A stretch of 19,929 nt of DNA, taken from positions 1 through 19,929 of the forward strand of contig DAITAC010000077.1 in assembly GCA_036824465.1 (NCBI GenBank). The letters run 5' to 3'. The translations under genes were made by a program, and so were the position numbers. The notes under the pieces are model-generated. The model made no database searches and was not told the origin of the DNA. It saw only the letters and a list, made by a program, of their open reading frames with translations. This DNA comes from JAKOQB01 sp036824465. Lineage in GTDB: Bacteria > Pseudomonadota > Gammaproteobacteria > Burkholderiales > Burkholderiaceae_F. Below, piece after piece: positions 1 through 7,500 of this stretch (its first letter is position 1; each line of letters starts with the position of its first letter).

Positions 1-5
1 TGCAA

Positions 6-623
6 TCAGAGCGGTCGCGTTTCGTCGCGCTCGTGCGGCTGGCGCTGTGGCGCCAGAAGCAGCCAATTGACGATCGGCCACACGAGCGCGCCGACCAGGC
101 TCCCGGCGAAGTAGTCCGCACCGGGAAAGTTGCCGCCGACCCACATCCGAATCAGCAGCGACGAGAACTGCGCCAGCAGCAGCAGGCCGAAAACGTGCAG
201 CGCCTGCGCGCCAAGGGGGAACCAAAGAATCCGCCGGTGCAGTGAGATGGCTCCATACGACAGCAATGTGTACGCGAGCGCGTGCTCGCCAAACAGCGCG
301 CCGTCGTGCACATCCATCAGCAGGCCGAACACAAACGATGCGCCAATGCCGACTCGCCGTGGTTGGTGCACGTTCCAGAACACGATTGCGAGCGCCAGAA
401 AGTCCGGCACGAACGGGGCGCGTCCCCATGGCATCAGGTTCAGGACAAGCGTGACCAGCAGCGACGTCCAGATGAACACCGGATTCGCCGGGCGCAACAG
501 CACCGACGGACGGTACGCGGCGCGGCCGACACTGAGGCCGTCGGCGGATACGAGTTCGACCGGGTCCGGACTGCGCGGGCGGTTCAGCGCAAATGAACTG
601 CGCAGAGCCTTCAACCATCTCAT
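6..623 (-). CDS. mreD: Rod shape-determining protein MreD
   Basis: Inner-membrane component of the elongasome, which works with MreB, MreC, PBP2 and RodA in side-wall peptidoglycan synthesis. The 205-residue product has a basic, polar N-terminal stretch of about 50 residues, then several hydrophobic segments starting at NPVFIWTSLLV. It carries the family's typical blocks LVFW-like AIVFWNVHQPRRVG and GLLMDVHDGALFGEHALAYTLLSYG, and ends in LLLAPQRQPHERDE. The open frame extends upstream to 737, but that part lies inside mreC, so I start at the ATG at 623, 7 bases after the mreC stop. The N-terminal extension is roughly 30 residues longer than I expect for betaproteobacterial MreD, so a downstream GTG start is possible. 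No strong Shine-Dalgarno is visible, which suggests translational coupling to mreC. The usual next gene (mrdA, PBP2) would lie left of the window. Confidence 0.93.
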   Translation of the reverse strand: MRWLKALRSSFALNRPRSPDPVELVSADGLSVGRAAYRPSVLLRPANPVFIWTSLLVTLVLNLMPWGRAPFVPDFLALAIVFWNVHQPRRVGIGASFVFGLLMDVHDGALFGEHALAYTLLSYGAISLHRRILWFPLGAQALHVFGLLLLAQFSSLLIRMWVGGNFPGADYFAGSLVGALVWPIVNWLLLAPQRQPHERDETRPL

Positions 624-630
624 CGGTGCG

Positions 631-1524
631 TCACTTTCGTGCACCCTTGCGCGGCTCGGGCCGTATTTCCTCCGCAGGCCGGGACGGAATCGCCGGATCG
701 ACCTGCAACACGAGCAGGAACGAATAGCTCTGAACACCGGCGGCCGGCGTCATCACGATGTGGGCGAACTGGTCCTTCTCCGCGCGCTCGATCTTGGTGA
801 CCGTCGCGACCAGCAGGCCGGCCGGGTAGATCCCATCAATGCCCGATGTGGCCGCGACATCGCCCTGCTTGATATCCGCATTGGCCGGCATGAAGCGCAG
901 TTCGAGCGTGCCGGGATCCGCGCCACCATAGGCGACCCCGCGCAGCCCGTTGCGCAGCAACTGAACCGGGATTGACTGCTCCTTGTCGGTCAACAGCGTC
1001 AATTCGGAGGTCAGTGGGAACACGCGCGTGATCTGCCCGATCACCCCGCGATCGTCGATCACCGGTTGCCCGGTGCGCAGGCCATCACTGCCTCCCTTGT
1101 CGAGCACCAGCTTGCGTGAGAAGCGGTCGCGCGATTCGTACAGGACCTGCGCCAGCACGCCGGGACGCTCCACCTTTTCGCGTGCGCCAAGCAGGCGCCG
1201 CAACTGCGCGTTTTCAGTTTCGAGGCTTTGCGCCTGCTGCAAGGCGCGGGCACGTTCGACCGCGTCCCTTTGCAGCGCATCTTTCTCGCGCGTGAGGCGG
1301 CCAATGGTGGTGAAGTAGGCACCGATCGCTTCGGCGGCGTCGACCGGTACCAGCAACACCTTCTGGATCGGATAAAGAACGACACCGACGCCGACTCGAA
1401 TCGTATCGAGCGCCTTCACGCGCGAATCGACAATGATCAGCGCAATCGCGAGAAAGGAAAAGAACGCCAGCCGCGCGCGGGCGGAAACGCCCTGATTGAA
1501 TAGCGGCGGCGGACCGTGTTCCAT
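631..1524 (-). CDS. mreC: Rod shape-determining protein MreC
   Basis: Periplasmic scaffold of the elongasome that links MreB/MreD to PBP2. The 297-residue product has a short cytoplasmic tail and one membrane segment around residues 18-34 (RLAFFSFLAIALIIVD). A coiled coil follows at about 70-115 (TREKDALQRDAVERARALQQ region), and then the beta-barrel domain with GVIGQITRVFPLTSELTLLTD and IPVQLLRNGLRG, both typical of the family. The C-terminal tail is proline- and charge-rich. It is the second gene of mreB-mreC-mreD. The start ATG at 1524 has no purine-rich Shine-Dalgarno: the bases immediately upstream are the pyrimidine-rich arm of a heptamer repeat (see 1526-1616). Ribosome loading may therefore depend on coupling to mreB or on opening of that hairpin (inference). 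Confidence 0.96.
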   Translation of the reverse strand: MEHGPPPLFNQGVSARARLAFFSFLAIALIIVDSRVKALDTIRVGVGVVLYPIQKVLLVPVDAAEAIGAYFTTIGRLTREKDALQRDAVERARALQQAQSLETENAQLRRLLGAREKVERPGVLAQVLYESRDRFSRKLVLDKGGSDGLRTGQPVIDDRGVIGQITRVFPLTSELTLLTDKEQSIPVQLLRNGLRGVAYGGADPGTLELRFMPANADIKQGDVAATSGIDGIYPAGLLVATVTKIERAEKDQFAHIVMTPAAGVQSYSFLLVLQVDPAIPSRPAEEIRPEPRKGARK

Positions 1525-1525
1525 C

Positions 1526-1616
1526 GAAGTCGGGAGTCAGGTGTCCGGGGTCGGATGAACTCAGGGCAGGCTGCGCTTCCTCCCGACGCCCGACGCCCGA
1601 CTCCAGACTCCGGTCA
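1526..1616. repeat. Heptamer-array inverted repeat filling the mreB-mreC gap
   Basis: Left arm: AGTCGGG (1528-1534), AGTCAGG (1535-1541), TGTCCGG (1542-1548), GGTCGGA (1549-1555). Right arm, as read on the plus strand: CCCGACG (1582-1588), CCCGACG (1589-1595), CCCGACT (1596-1602), CCAGACT (1603-1609), CCGGTCA (1610-1616). The arms are inverted: positions 1528-1554 match the complement of 1583-1609 at 22 of 27 bases, with a 28-base spacer. The last heptamer contains the mreB stop codon (1614-1616), and the left arm ends 3 bases from the mreC start codon. The element thus occupies the whole intergenic space and should form a long imperfect hairpin in the mre transcript. Confidence 0.85.
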
Positions 1617-2657
1617 CCCCTGCGCGAAAATCGTGCCAAGCTTGTCCATCCGCTCCAGCGCGATGCCGCAGCCGCGCACCACACAGGTAAGCGGGTCTTC
1701 GGCCACCAGTACCGGCAAACCGGTTTCTTCCATCAGCAACCGGTCGAGATCGCGCAGCAGCGCACCGCCCCCGGTCAGCATCATGCCGCGTTCGGCAATG
1801 TCGGCGCCGAGTTCCGGCGGGGTCTGTTCAAGCGCAATCTTCACTGCGCTGACAATCTGGTTCAACGGGTCGGTCAATGACTCGAGGATCTCGTTGCTGG
1901 AGATCGTGAAGCTGCGAGGAATGCCTTCCGACAGATTGCGCCCCTTGACTTCCATCTCCTTGACCTCGGATCCCGGAAAAGCGGAACCGATTTCCTTCTT
2001 GATCGCCTCGGCCGTGGGTTCGCCGATCAGCATGCCGTAGTTGCGACGGATGTAATTGATGATTGACTCGTCGAATTTGTCGCCGCCGACGCGCACGCTG
2101 CCCGAGTACACCATGCCGCCCAGGGAGATGATGCCGACTTCGGTGGTGCCGCCGCCGATATCGACCACCATCGAGCCCGACGCTTCCGACACCGGCAGCC
2201 CGGCGCCAATCGCCGCCGCCATCGGCTCTTCGATCAGGTAGACCTGCGACGCGCCTGCGGCTTCAGCCGATTCCTTGATCGCGCGCCGCTCGACCTGGGT
2301 TGAGCCGCACGGCACGCAGATGATGATGCGCGGGCTGGGCGCGAACAGGCTCGACGGATGGACGATCTTGATGAATTGCTTGAGCATCTGCTCGGTGACG
2401 GTGAAGTCGGCGATCACGCCGTCCTTCATCGGACGGATCGCCTCAATGTTGCCGGGCACCCGGCCGAGCATCTGCTTTGCTTCGCGACCGACCGCGCGAA
2501 TCGTGCGCTTGCCGCTGGGACCGCCTTCTTGGCTGATCGCCACGACCGACGGCTCGTTCAGCACGATGCCCTTGCCGCGGACGTAGATGAGGGTATTTGC
2601 GGTACCGAGATCGATCGCAAGATCGCTGGAGAAGTAGCTGCGGAGAAAGCCGAACAT
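1614..2657 (-). CDS. mreB: Rod shape-determining actin homologue MreB
   Basis: Bacterial actin that polymerises on the inner membrane and steers side-wall synthesis. The 347-residue product begins MFGFLRSYFSSDLAIDLG with an amphipathic N-terminus typical of Gram-negative MreB. Nucleotide-binding motifs are present: DLGTANTLIYVRGKG (phosphate 1, from residue 16), DIGGGTTEVGIISLGG (phosphate 2) and LTGGGALLRDLDRLL (adenosine). The start at 2657 is the family start; an in-frame upstream ATG at 2705 would cover the hairpin leader and is unlikely. A sigma70-like promoter at 2755-2782 and an 11-bp hairpin at 2684-2707 precede it. A weak AAGG lies 7 bases before the ATG. It is divergent from gatC and first gene of mreBCD. 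The stop codon sits within a heptamer repeat shared with the mreB-mreC gap. Confidence 0.98.
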   Translation of the reverse strand: MFGFLRSYFSSDLAIDLGTANTLIYVRGKGIVLNEPSVVAISQEGGPSGKRTIRAVGREAKQMLGRVPGNIEAIRPMKDGVIADFTVTEQMLKQFIKIVHPSSLFAPSPRIIICVPCGSTQVERRAIKESAEAAGASQVYLIEEPMAAAIGAGLPVSEASGSMVVDIGGGTTEVGIISLGGMVYSGSVRVGGDKFDESIINYIRRNYGMLIGEPTAEAIKKEIGSAFPGSEVKEMEVKGRNLSEGIPRSFTISSNEILESLTDPLNQIVSAVKIALEQTPPELGADIAERGMMLTGGGALLRDLDRLLMEETGLPVLVAEDPLTCVVRGCGIALERMDKLGTIFAQG

Positions 2658-2683
2658 GGACGCCTTGTTTGATCCTCGCTGTA

Positions 2684-2707
2684 CTGTGCTCGCTTGAGCG
2701 AGCACAG
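2684..2707 (-). promoter_or_regulatory. Perfect 11-bp inverted repeat in the mreB leader
   Basis: CTGTGCTCGCT (2684-2694) and AGCGAGCACAG (2697-2707) are perfect complements separated by two bases. The element lies 26 bases upstream of the mreB start codon and downstream of the predicted mreB promoter, so the transcript should carry a compact hairpin just before the ribosome-binding region. It could equally act as a DNA operator for a dimeric regulator. There is no U-tract, so it is not an intrinsic terminator. The symmetry is seen directly; the role is inferred. Confidence 0.6.
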
Positions 2708-2754
2708 ACGAGTGCCTAAATGGAGTTGCGCCAGAGGGAAGCGACGAAGTGCGA

Positions 2755-2782
2755 ATGATAGACTACATGTGCAAGCTGTCAC
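2755..2782 (-). promoter_or_regulatory. Predicted sigma70-type promoter for mreBCD
   Basis: On the minus strand, GTGACA (2777-2782, 5 of 6 to TTGACA) and TATCAT (2755-2760, 5 of 6 to TATAAT) are separated by 16 bases. Transcription would begin near 2748, giving a leader of about 90 nucleotides before mreB that contains the inverted repeat at 2684-2707. I saw no equally good promoter for the divergent gatC gene in the same gap (2658-2863). Confidence 0.55.
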
Positions 2783-2863
2783 TCTGAAACGGGTGCGTTT
2801 TCGGGCCAACGGCCTCCCCTGTTCGCTCATCCCTTCGTCTGCCCCGCCTGCACCCAGCATCCG

Positions 2864-3151
2864 ATGTCCCTCAGCCTCGACGACGTCCGCCGCATCGCGC
2901 ACCTGGCTCGCATCGAAATCAACGATGCGCAGGCGCAGGCCACGCTGGCACAGCTAAACGACATCTTCGCGATGATCGAGCAGATGCAGAAGGTGCCGAC
3001 CGATGACGTTGAGCCAATGTCGCACCCGCTCGGCGGCGATCAGCGGCTGCGCAACGATGTGGTGACCGAGCGCGACGAGCGCGAGGCGAACCTGCGCAAC
3101 GCACCCGAGCAGCAGGACGGGCTGTTCCTGGTGCCCAAGGTGATTGAATGA
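2864..3151 (+). CDS. gatC: Asp-tRNA(Asn)/Glu-tRNA(Gln) amidotransferase subunit C
   Basis: Small stabilising subunit of the GatCAB amidotransferase, which converts Glu-tRNA(Gln) or Asp-tRNA(Asn) to the correctly amidated tRNA. The 95-residue product starts MSLSLDDVRRIAHLARIEI, the conserved GatC N-terminal helix. It continues with a second helix, LNDIFAMIEQMQKVPTDDVEPMSHPL, and ends in the extended tail EQQDGLFLVPKVIE that wraps GatA in known structures. Length matches the family. It is first in gatC-gatA-gatB; its TGA overlaps the gatA ATG by four bases, indicating translational coupling. No strong Shine-Dalgarno is visible before the ATG. Confidence 0.97.
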   Translation: MSLSLDDVRRIAHLARIEINDAQAQATLAQLNDIFAMIEQMQKVPTDDVEPMSHPLGGDQRLRNDVVTERDEREANLRNAPEQQDGLFLVPKVIE

Positions 3152-4638
3152 CAGTCGGAAGCCGGGAGTCGGGAGTCGGGAGCGAGCTGGCGCACGCGTC
3201 GGTGGCGGAACTTGGGCGGCTGCTGGATGCGAAGAGGGTCTCGGCCGTAGAGCTGGCTGATCTCTATCTGAAGCGCGTCGAGGTCCATCGCGACCTGAAC
3301 GCGTTTCTAGACGTGAGGCCCGAAGTCACGCTGGCGCAGGCGCGCGCCGCCGACGCGCGACGGGCCGCGGGTGAAACGGCTGCGTTGCTCGGCGTACCCA
3401 TGGCGCACAAGGACATCTTCGCCACCAGGGATTGGTGCTCGACCGCGAGCAGCAGGATTCTGCAGGGCTACGTGAGCCCGTTCGATGCCACGGTCGTCGA
3501 CAATCTGAAGCGGGCCGGGATGGTCTGCCTCGGCAAGTTGAACTGCGACGAGTTCGCGATGGGCTCGAGCAACGAGAACAGCGCTTATGGCAACGTCCTT
3601 AATCCATGGGACAAGGGCGCGGTGCCGGGCGGATCTTCGGGCGGTTCGTCGGCCGTGGTCGCGGCGCGGATCGCCCCGGTGGCCACCGCCACCGACACCG
3701 GCGGCTCGATCCGCGAACCGGCGGCGTTCACCGGCATTACCGGCACCAAGCCGACCTATGGCCGCCCTTCGCGCTGGGGAATGATCGCGTTCGCATCCAG
3801 TCTCGACACCGCCGGTCTGATGACGCAATCGGCCGAAGACTGCGCGCTGGTGTTCAACCACATGCTCGGTTTTGATCCGAAGGATTCCACCAGCCTTGAC
3901 CGGCCGCGCGAGGATTTCACCCGCAACCTGAATGACGGCGTCAAGGGGCTGAAGATCGGCGTGCCCAGGGAATTCTTCGGCGCGGGTCTGCAGCCTGACG
4001 TCGAGCAGGCGGTGCGGGCGGCCCTGCGCGAATACGAAGCGCTTGGCGCGCGGCTGATCAACATCTCGCTGCCGAACGCCGAACTTGGCATCCCCGTGTA
4101 CTACGTGATTGCGCCGGCCGAGTGTTCGAGCAACCTGTCACGTTTCGATGGCGTGCGCTACGGCCACCGTGCCGAGAGGTACGGCGACCTGTCCGACATG
4201 ATCAAGAAGTCCCGCTCGGAAGGCTTCGGCGCGGAGCCCAAGCGTCGCATCCTGGTTGGGACGTACGTTCTGTCACACGGCTACTACGATGCTTACTTCA
4301 TCAAGGCGATGAAGGTGCGGCGGCTGATCGCCGATGATTTCCAGCGGGCATTCAGGCAATGCGAAGTGATTGCCAGTCCCGTGACAACCAGCGTTGCCTT
4401 CGGTTTCGGCGAGAAGACCGACGACCCGGTGGCGATGTACCTGGCCGACCTGTACACGGTGCCGGGTTCACTGGCTGGCATACCAAGCATGAGCATTCCC
4501 TGTGGCTTCGGAGCAAAGAGCCGGCCGGTCGGCCTGCAACTGATGGCGAATCACTTCGAGGAAGCGAAGATGCTGGGCGTCGCCCACCAGTACCAGCGCA
4601 TGACCGATTGGCACAAGCGCATTCCGCCGGGATACTGA
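3148..4638 (+). CDS. gatA: Asp-tRNA(Asn)/Glu-tRNA(Gln) amidotransferase subunit A
   Basis: Glutaminase subunit of GatCAB, which releases ammonia from glutamine and channels it to GatB. The 496-residue product is an amidase-signature enzyme. The Ser-cisSer-Lys triad is visible as K88 (MAHKDIF), S163 (PGGSSGGSSA) and S187 (DTGGSIREPA), with the family's spacing. The C-terminus PGSLAGIPSMSIPCGF...PVGLQLM is also typical. The start ATG at 3148 overlaps the gatC stop. Residues 3-12 (VGSRESGVGS) are encoded by a heptamer repeat array at 3153-3183, and family homology seems to begin only at about ELAHASVAELG. The N-terminus therefore looks extended by about ten residues through repeat insertion (inference). 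No internal start avoiding the repeat is obvious. Confidence 0.98.
   Translation: MTVGSRESGVGSELAHASVAELGRLLDAKRVSAVELADLYLKRVEVHRDLNAFLDVRPEVTLAQARAADARRAAGETAALLGVPMAHKDIFATRDWCSTASSRILQGYVSPFDATVVDNLKRAGMVCLGKLNCDEFAMGSSNENSAYGNVLNPWDKGAVPGGSSGGSSAVVAARIAPVATATDTGGSIREPAAFTGITGTKPTYGRPSRWGMIAFASSLDTAGLMTQSAEDCALVFNHMLGFDPKDSTSLDRPREDFTRNLNDGVKGLKIGVPREFFGAGLQPDVEQAVRAALREYEALGARLINISLPNAELGIPVYYVIAPAECSSNLSRFDGVRYGHRAERYGDLSDMIKKSRSEGFGAEPKRRILVGTYVLSHGYYDAYFIKAMKVRRLIADDFQRAFRQCEVIASPVTTSVAFGFGEKTDDPVAMYLADLYTVPGSLAGIPSMSIPCGFGAKSRPVGLQLMANHFEEAKMLGVAHQYQRMTDWHKRIPPGY
3153..3183 (+). repeat. Heptamer array inside the 5' end of gatA
   Basis: Direct heptamers AGTCGGA (3153-3159), AGCCGGG (3160-3166), AGTCGGG (3167-3173) and AGTCGGG (3174-3180), followed by a partial unit AGC. 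These are the same units as in the mreB-mreC element. Here there is only one arm, and it lies in frame within codons 2-12 of gatA, immediately after the gatC/gatA stop-start overlap. It adds a Gly/Ser-rich segment to the protein without breaking the frame. Confidence 0.85.
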
Positions 4639-4639
4639 A

Positions 4640-6088
4640 ATGCAGTGGGAAGTTGTGATCGGACTGGAGACGCACGCGCAGCTGTCGACGCGCAGCAAGA
4701 TCTTCTCGGGCGCAAGCACTGCCTTCGGCGCCGCGCCGAACACGCAGGCGTGTGCGGTCGACCTTGCGTTGCCGGGCGTGCTGCCGGTCCTTAACCGCGG
4801 CGCGGTCGAACGCGCGATCAAGTTCGGCCTTTCCATCGGAGCCGTGATCGCACCGCGTTCGATCTTCGCGCGCAAGAACTACTTCTACCCCGATCTGCCG
4901 AAGGGCTACCAGATCAGCCAGTACGAGATTCCTGTCGTGCAGGGCGGCACGGTTTCCTGCGTCGTCGCACCGAAGAAAGGTGAGCCGTACACCAAGACCG
5001 TCCGCCTGACACGCGCCCACCTGGAAGAAGACGCCGGCAAGTCGCTGCACGAGGATTGCCACGGCATGACCGGCATCGACCTGAACCGCGCCGGCACGCC
5101 GTTGCTGGAAATCGTGACCGAACCCGACCTGCGCTCGTCCGACGAAGCGGTCGCGTACGCGAAGACGCTCCACTCACTGGTTGTGTGGCTCGGCATCTGC
5201 GACGGCAATATGCAGGAAGGCAGTTTCCGCTGTGACGCGAACGTCAGCGTGCGGCGGATGGGCCAACAGGAATACGGAACGCGCTGCGAGATCAAGAACC
5301 TGAACAGCTTCAAGTTTCTGCAGGCAGCAATCGACTATGAGGTGCGCCGTCAGATCGAGCTGATCGAAGACGGCGGCAGGGTGGTACAGGAAACGCGGTT
5401 GTACGACCCGGACCGCGACGAGACGCGCAGCATGCGCAGCAAGGAAGACGCGATGGACTATCGCTACTTCCCCGACCCCGATCTGCTGCCGCTGGCGATT
5501 TCGCACGATTGGGTCGAACGTGTCAGAAGCGAGATGCCGGAATTGCCAGGCGCGATGCGTGAACGGTTAGTCCGTGACTACGCTTTGTCCGACTACGATG
5601 CCGGCGTCCTGACGAGTTCGAAGGCGATGGCCTCCTACTTCGAGGAGGTCGCGCGCGCGGTGTCCGACAGAAAGGCCGCGGCAAACTGGATGATGGGAGA
5701 GGTCGCAGCGGCACTGAATGCCACCGACATCGAGATCGGCGCCTCGCCGGTGTCTGCCGCGCAACTCGCTGGACTGATCGGGCGCGTACTCGATGGCACG
5801 ATCAACAACAAGACGGCGAAGGAGGTGTTCGCGGCTTTGTGGAGTCGCGAAGCCGATCACGCGGACGCAGTTATCGAAGCGCGCGGCCTGAAGCAGATTT
5901 CCGACGCCGGCGCGATCGAGAAGCTGATCGACGAGGTGCTCGCCGCCAACCCGAAATCGGTCGAGGAGTTCAGGGCCGGCAAGGACAAGGCGTTCAACGC
6001 ACTGGTCGGCCAGGCGATGAAAGCAACCAAGGGCAAGGCGAACCCTCAGCAGGTCAACGAGGTCCTGCGCCGCAAGCTTGCCCTGTAA
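4640..6088 (+). CDS. gatB: Asp-tRNA(Asn)/Glu-tRNA(Gln) amidotransferase subunit B
   Basis: Kinase/transamidase subunit of GatCAB. It activates the misacylated tRNA with ATP and transfers ammonia delivered by GatA. The 482-residue product begins MQWEVVIGLETHAQLSTRSKIFSG, the conserved N-terminus. It carries FYPDLPKGYQISQYE and HLEEDAGKSLHE (cradle-domain motifs), GTPLLEIVTEPDLRS, and EGSFRCDANVSVR followed by EIKNLNSFKF. The C-terminal helical and YqeY-like tRNA-binding region runs from about residue 300 to the end (AIEKLIDEVLAANPKSVEEFRAG). The ATG is one base after the gatA stop. A strong hairpin terminator follows the stop by 3 bases. Length is normal for the family. Confidence 0.98.
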   Translation: MQWEVVIGLETHAQLSTRSKIFSGASTAFGAAPNTQACAVDLALPGVLPVLNRGAVERAIKFGLSIGAVIAPRSIFARKNYFYPDLPKGYQISQYEIPVVQGGTVSCVVAPKKGEPYTKTVRLTRAHLEEDAGKSLHEDCHGMTGIDLNRAGTPLLEIVTEPDLRSSDEAVAYAKTLHSLVVWLGICDGNMQEGSFRCDANVSVRRMGQQEYGTRCEIKNLNSFKFLQAAIDYEVRRQIELIEDGGRVVQETRLYDPDRDETRSMRSKEDAMDYRYFPDPDLLPLAISHDWVERVRSEMPELPGAMRERLVRDYALSDYDAGVLTSSKAMASYFEEVARAVSDRKAAANWMMGEVAAALNATDIEIGASPVSAAQLAGLIGRVLDGTINNKTAKEVFAALWSREADHADAVIEARGLKQISDAGAIEKLIDEVLAANPKSVEEFRAGKDKAFNALVGQAMKATKGKANPQQVNEVLRRKLAL

Positions 6089-6091
6089 AAG

Positions 6092-6114
6092 AAACGGCCC
6101 GGAGCGGGCCGTTT
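6092..6114. terminator. Bidirectional intrinsic terminator between gatB and the DUF4382 gene
   Basis: AAACGGCCC (6092-6100) and GGGCCGTTT (6106-6114) form a perfect 9-bp stem with a 5-base loop. It lies 3 bases after the gatB stop and 20 bases after the stop of the convergent gene. The A/T ends give a short U-run on the plus strand and a longer U-rich tail (TTTCTTTT) on the minus strand, so it can serve both genes. Confidence 0.85.
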
Positions 6115-6134
6115 CTCCAGGAGTTCGATCACGT

Positions 6135-7307
6135 CTAAGGGATCGTGAAGTTCACCGTCGCGTTGCCACCAGCGACGTTCGCCGGGGCCTGCTTGGTCGC
6201 GCCGTTCGCATCGATCGCTTCGATCGTGTAGGCGCCCGCGGAGCCCGACGGCGAAAACGACAGACTGGAAGCGGAGAAGGTCGAAAGCTGCGCCGCCCCG
6301 CGAGGCAAGCTCATGGAGTAGGCGCCGGTGCCGTCCGTGTTCTTGCTTGCGGCTTCGATCTTCGGCACCGCGCCCACGGCCTGCAGTGCGCGCACCGTCG
6401 CCGGCAGAGAGGCGGCCGGTCCGACCGTGCCGGATACCGTCGACATCGCCGAACTGGCCGACAGCGTGATCACGGGCACATTCGTGGTCGCGCCGGTCGC
6501 GACCGGAACGGCGGTGACTACCGACGTGGCCGCGCCCGACATCGTCACCACGAGTTCGTAGGGTGACAGCCGCGCATCGATCGGGGACAGCGTGTAGCGC
6601 CCCGAGCTGTCAGGCGCGGTCGCACGCAGCACATCGCCATTCTTCTGTGCGGACACTGCGGCCTGTGTCACTGCAGTCCCGGAAATCGTCGTCGCCAGGG
6701 TACCGGTGACGCCTCCTGAAACAACAACCGGAATCACGCGGATCACCGGCTTCATCTGGTAGCGGCCATTGCCCTGCTGGACGATCGACTTGCAGGCATC
6801 GAAATCCAGCACCAGATCAACCAGCGCGCCGGGCTCGACGGTGAATTGGTTGATCAGCTTGATGCCGGACTGCACCGCGCTTGGCGTCTGCAGTGCAGTC
6901 TCGGTTCCGCCGGTAGGCACCACCGAATTGGCCGGCGAGCCGGAACCGGGATTCGGCACCAGCACGAGTCTCACCTGCTGATATTGACCAGCCGGTAACG
7001 CCGTCTGGCCGAGATTGAGCAGCACACCGTTGGTCAGTGTCAGCAGGTCGATCTTGCGTGCAGGATTCAGCGCAATTTCGCTCCACCCGCCGTCGTTTTC
7101 GGAGGCGCCGGAATTCTGGTGCACGCGCACTCGATCGACCGTCACATAGACCTGATCGAATCCGCAGGCTGGTGCATCGGTCAGTGAAACCCGCAGCGTG
7201 CCCTGTGTGGTCGAGGTCGACGAGCCTCCTCCTCCACATGCGACAAGTGCTGTCGCGCTGATGGACAAGGCCAGCGTGCGCAGGCTGTTGTTCGAGAAGA
7301 ATCGCAT
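6135..7307 (-). CDS. DUF4382-type lipoprotein
   Basis: Predicted lipoprotein of unknown function. The 390-residue product has a signal peptide (MRFFSNNSLRTLALSIS...) ending in a lipobox LVAC at residues 21-24, followed by a glycine/serine/threonine linker. Residues about 35-195 resemble the DUF4382 family (GTLRVSLTDAPACGFDQVYVTVDRVRVH, LTNGVLLNLGQTALPAGQYQQVRLVL). Beyond about residue 198 there are two repeats that look like carboxypeptidase-regulatory/beta-sandwich domains (GVTGTLATTISGTAVTQAAV..., TVSGTVGPAASLPATVRAL...). A consensus Shine-Dalgarno GGAGG (7315-7319) lies 7 bases before the ATG. It stands alone between convergent gatB and a 193-bp gap. The role is unknown; surface or periplasmic binding is possible. 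Confidence 0.85.
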   Translation of the reverse strand: MRFFSNNSLRTLALSISATALVACGGGGSSTSTTQGTLRVSLTDAPACGFDQVYVTVDRVRVHQNSGASENDGGWSEIALNPARKIDLLTLTNGVLLNLGQTALPAGQYQQVRLVLVPNPGSGSPANSVVPTGGTETALQTPSAVQSGIKLINQFTVEPGALVDLVLDFDACKSIVQQGNGRYQMKPVIRVIPVVVSGGVTGTLATTISGTAVTQAAVSAQKNGDVLRATAPDSSGRYTLSPIDARLSPYELVVTMSGAATSVVTAVPVATGATTNVPVITLSASSAMSTVSGTVGPAASLPATVRALQAVGAVPKIEAASKNTDGTGAYSMSLPRGAAQLSTFSASSLSFSPSGSAGAYTIEAIDANGATKQAPANVAGGNATVNFTIP

Positions 7308-7500
7308 TTCATTTCCTCCGTGTTCAGTTCTGCAGGGCGTCTCGCCCCATCAACATCCAATGGATGACGAGTGTGCGCGTTGACGCGCGCGAAGATCGAT
7401 CAACCGGACGGATTAACCCAGGCACTGCAGCGGGCCGCCGCGGAAAGTCAGGACTGGCCCCCGTCAAAGACGGTGGCCCAAGCGAGCGCCGACTGCCGGG

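Noticed and set aside
1526..1616. CRISPR-like array at the mreB-mreC gap
   Set aside because: Units are only 7 bases, directly adjoining and without spacers; no cas genes in the window.
7456..7478. Hairpin GGCCCCCGTC/GACGGTGGCC after the DUF4124 gene as a terminator
   Set aside because: One mismatch, no U-tract on either strand; not enough to call a terminator. I saw no other clear signal in 7308-7500.
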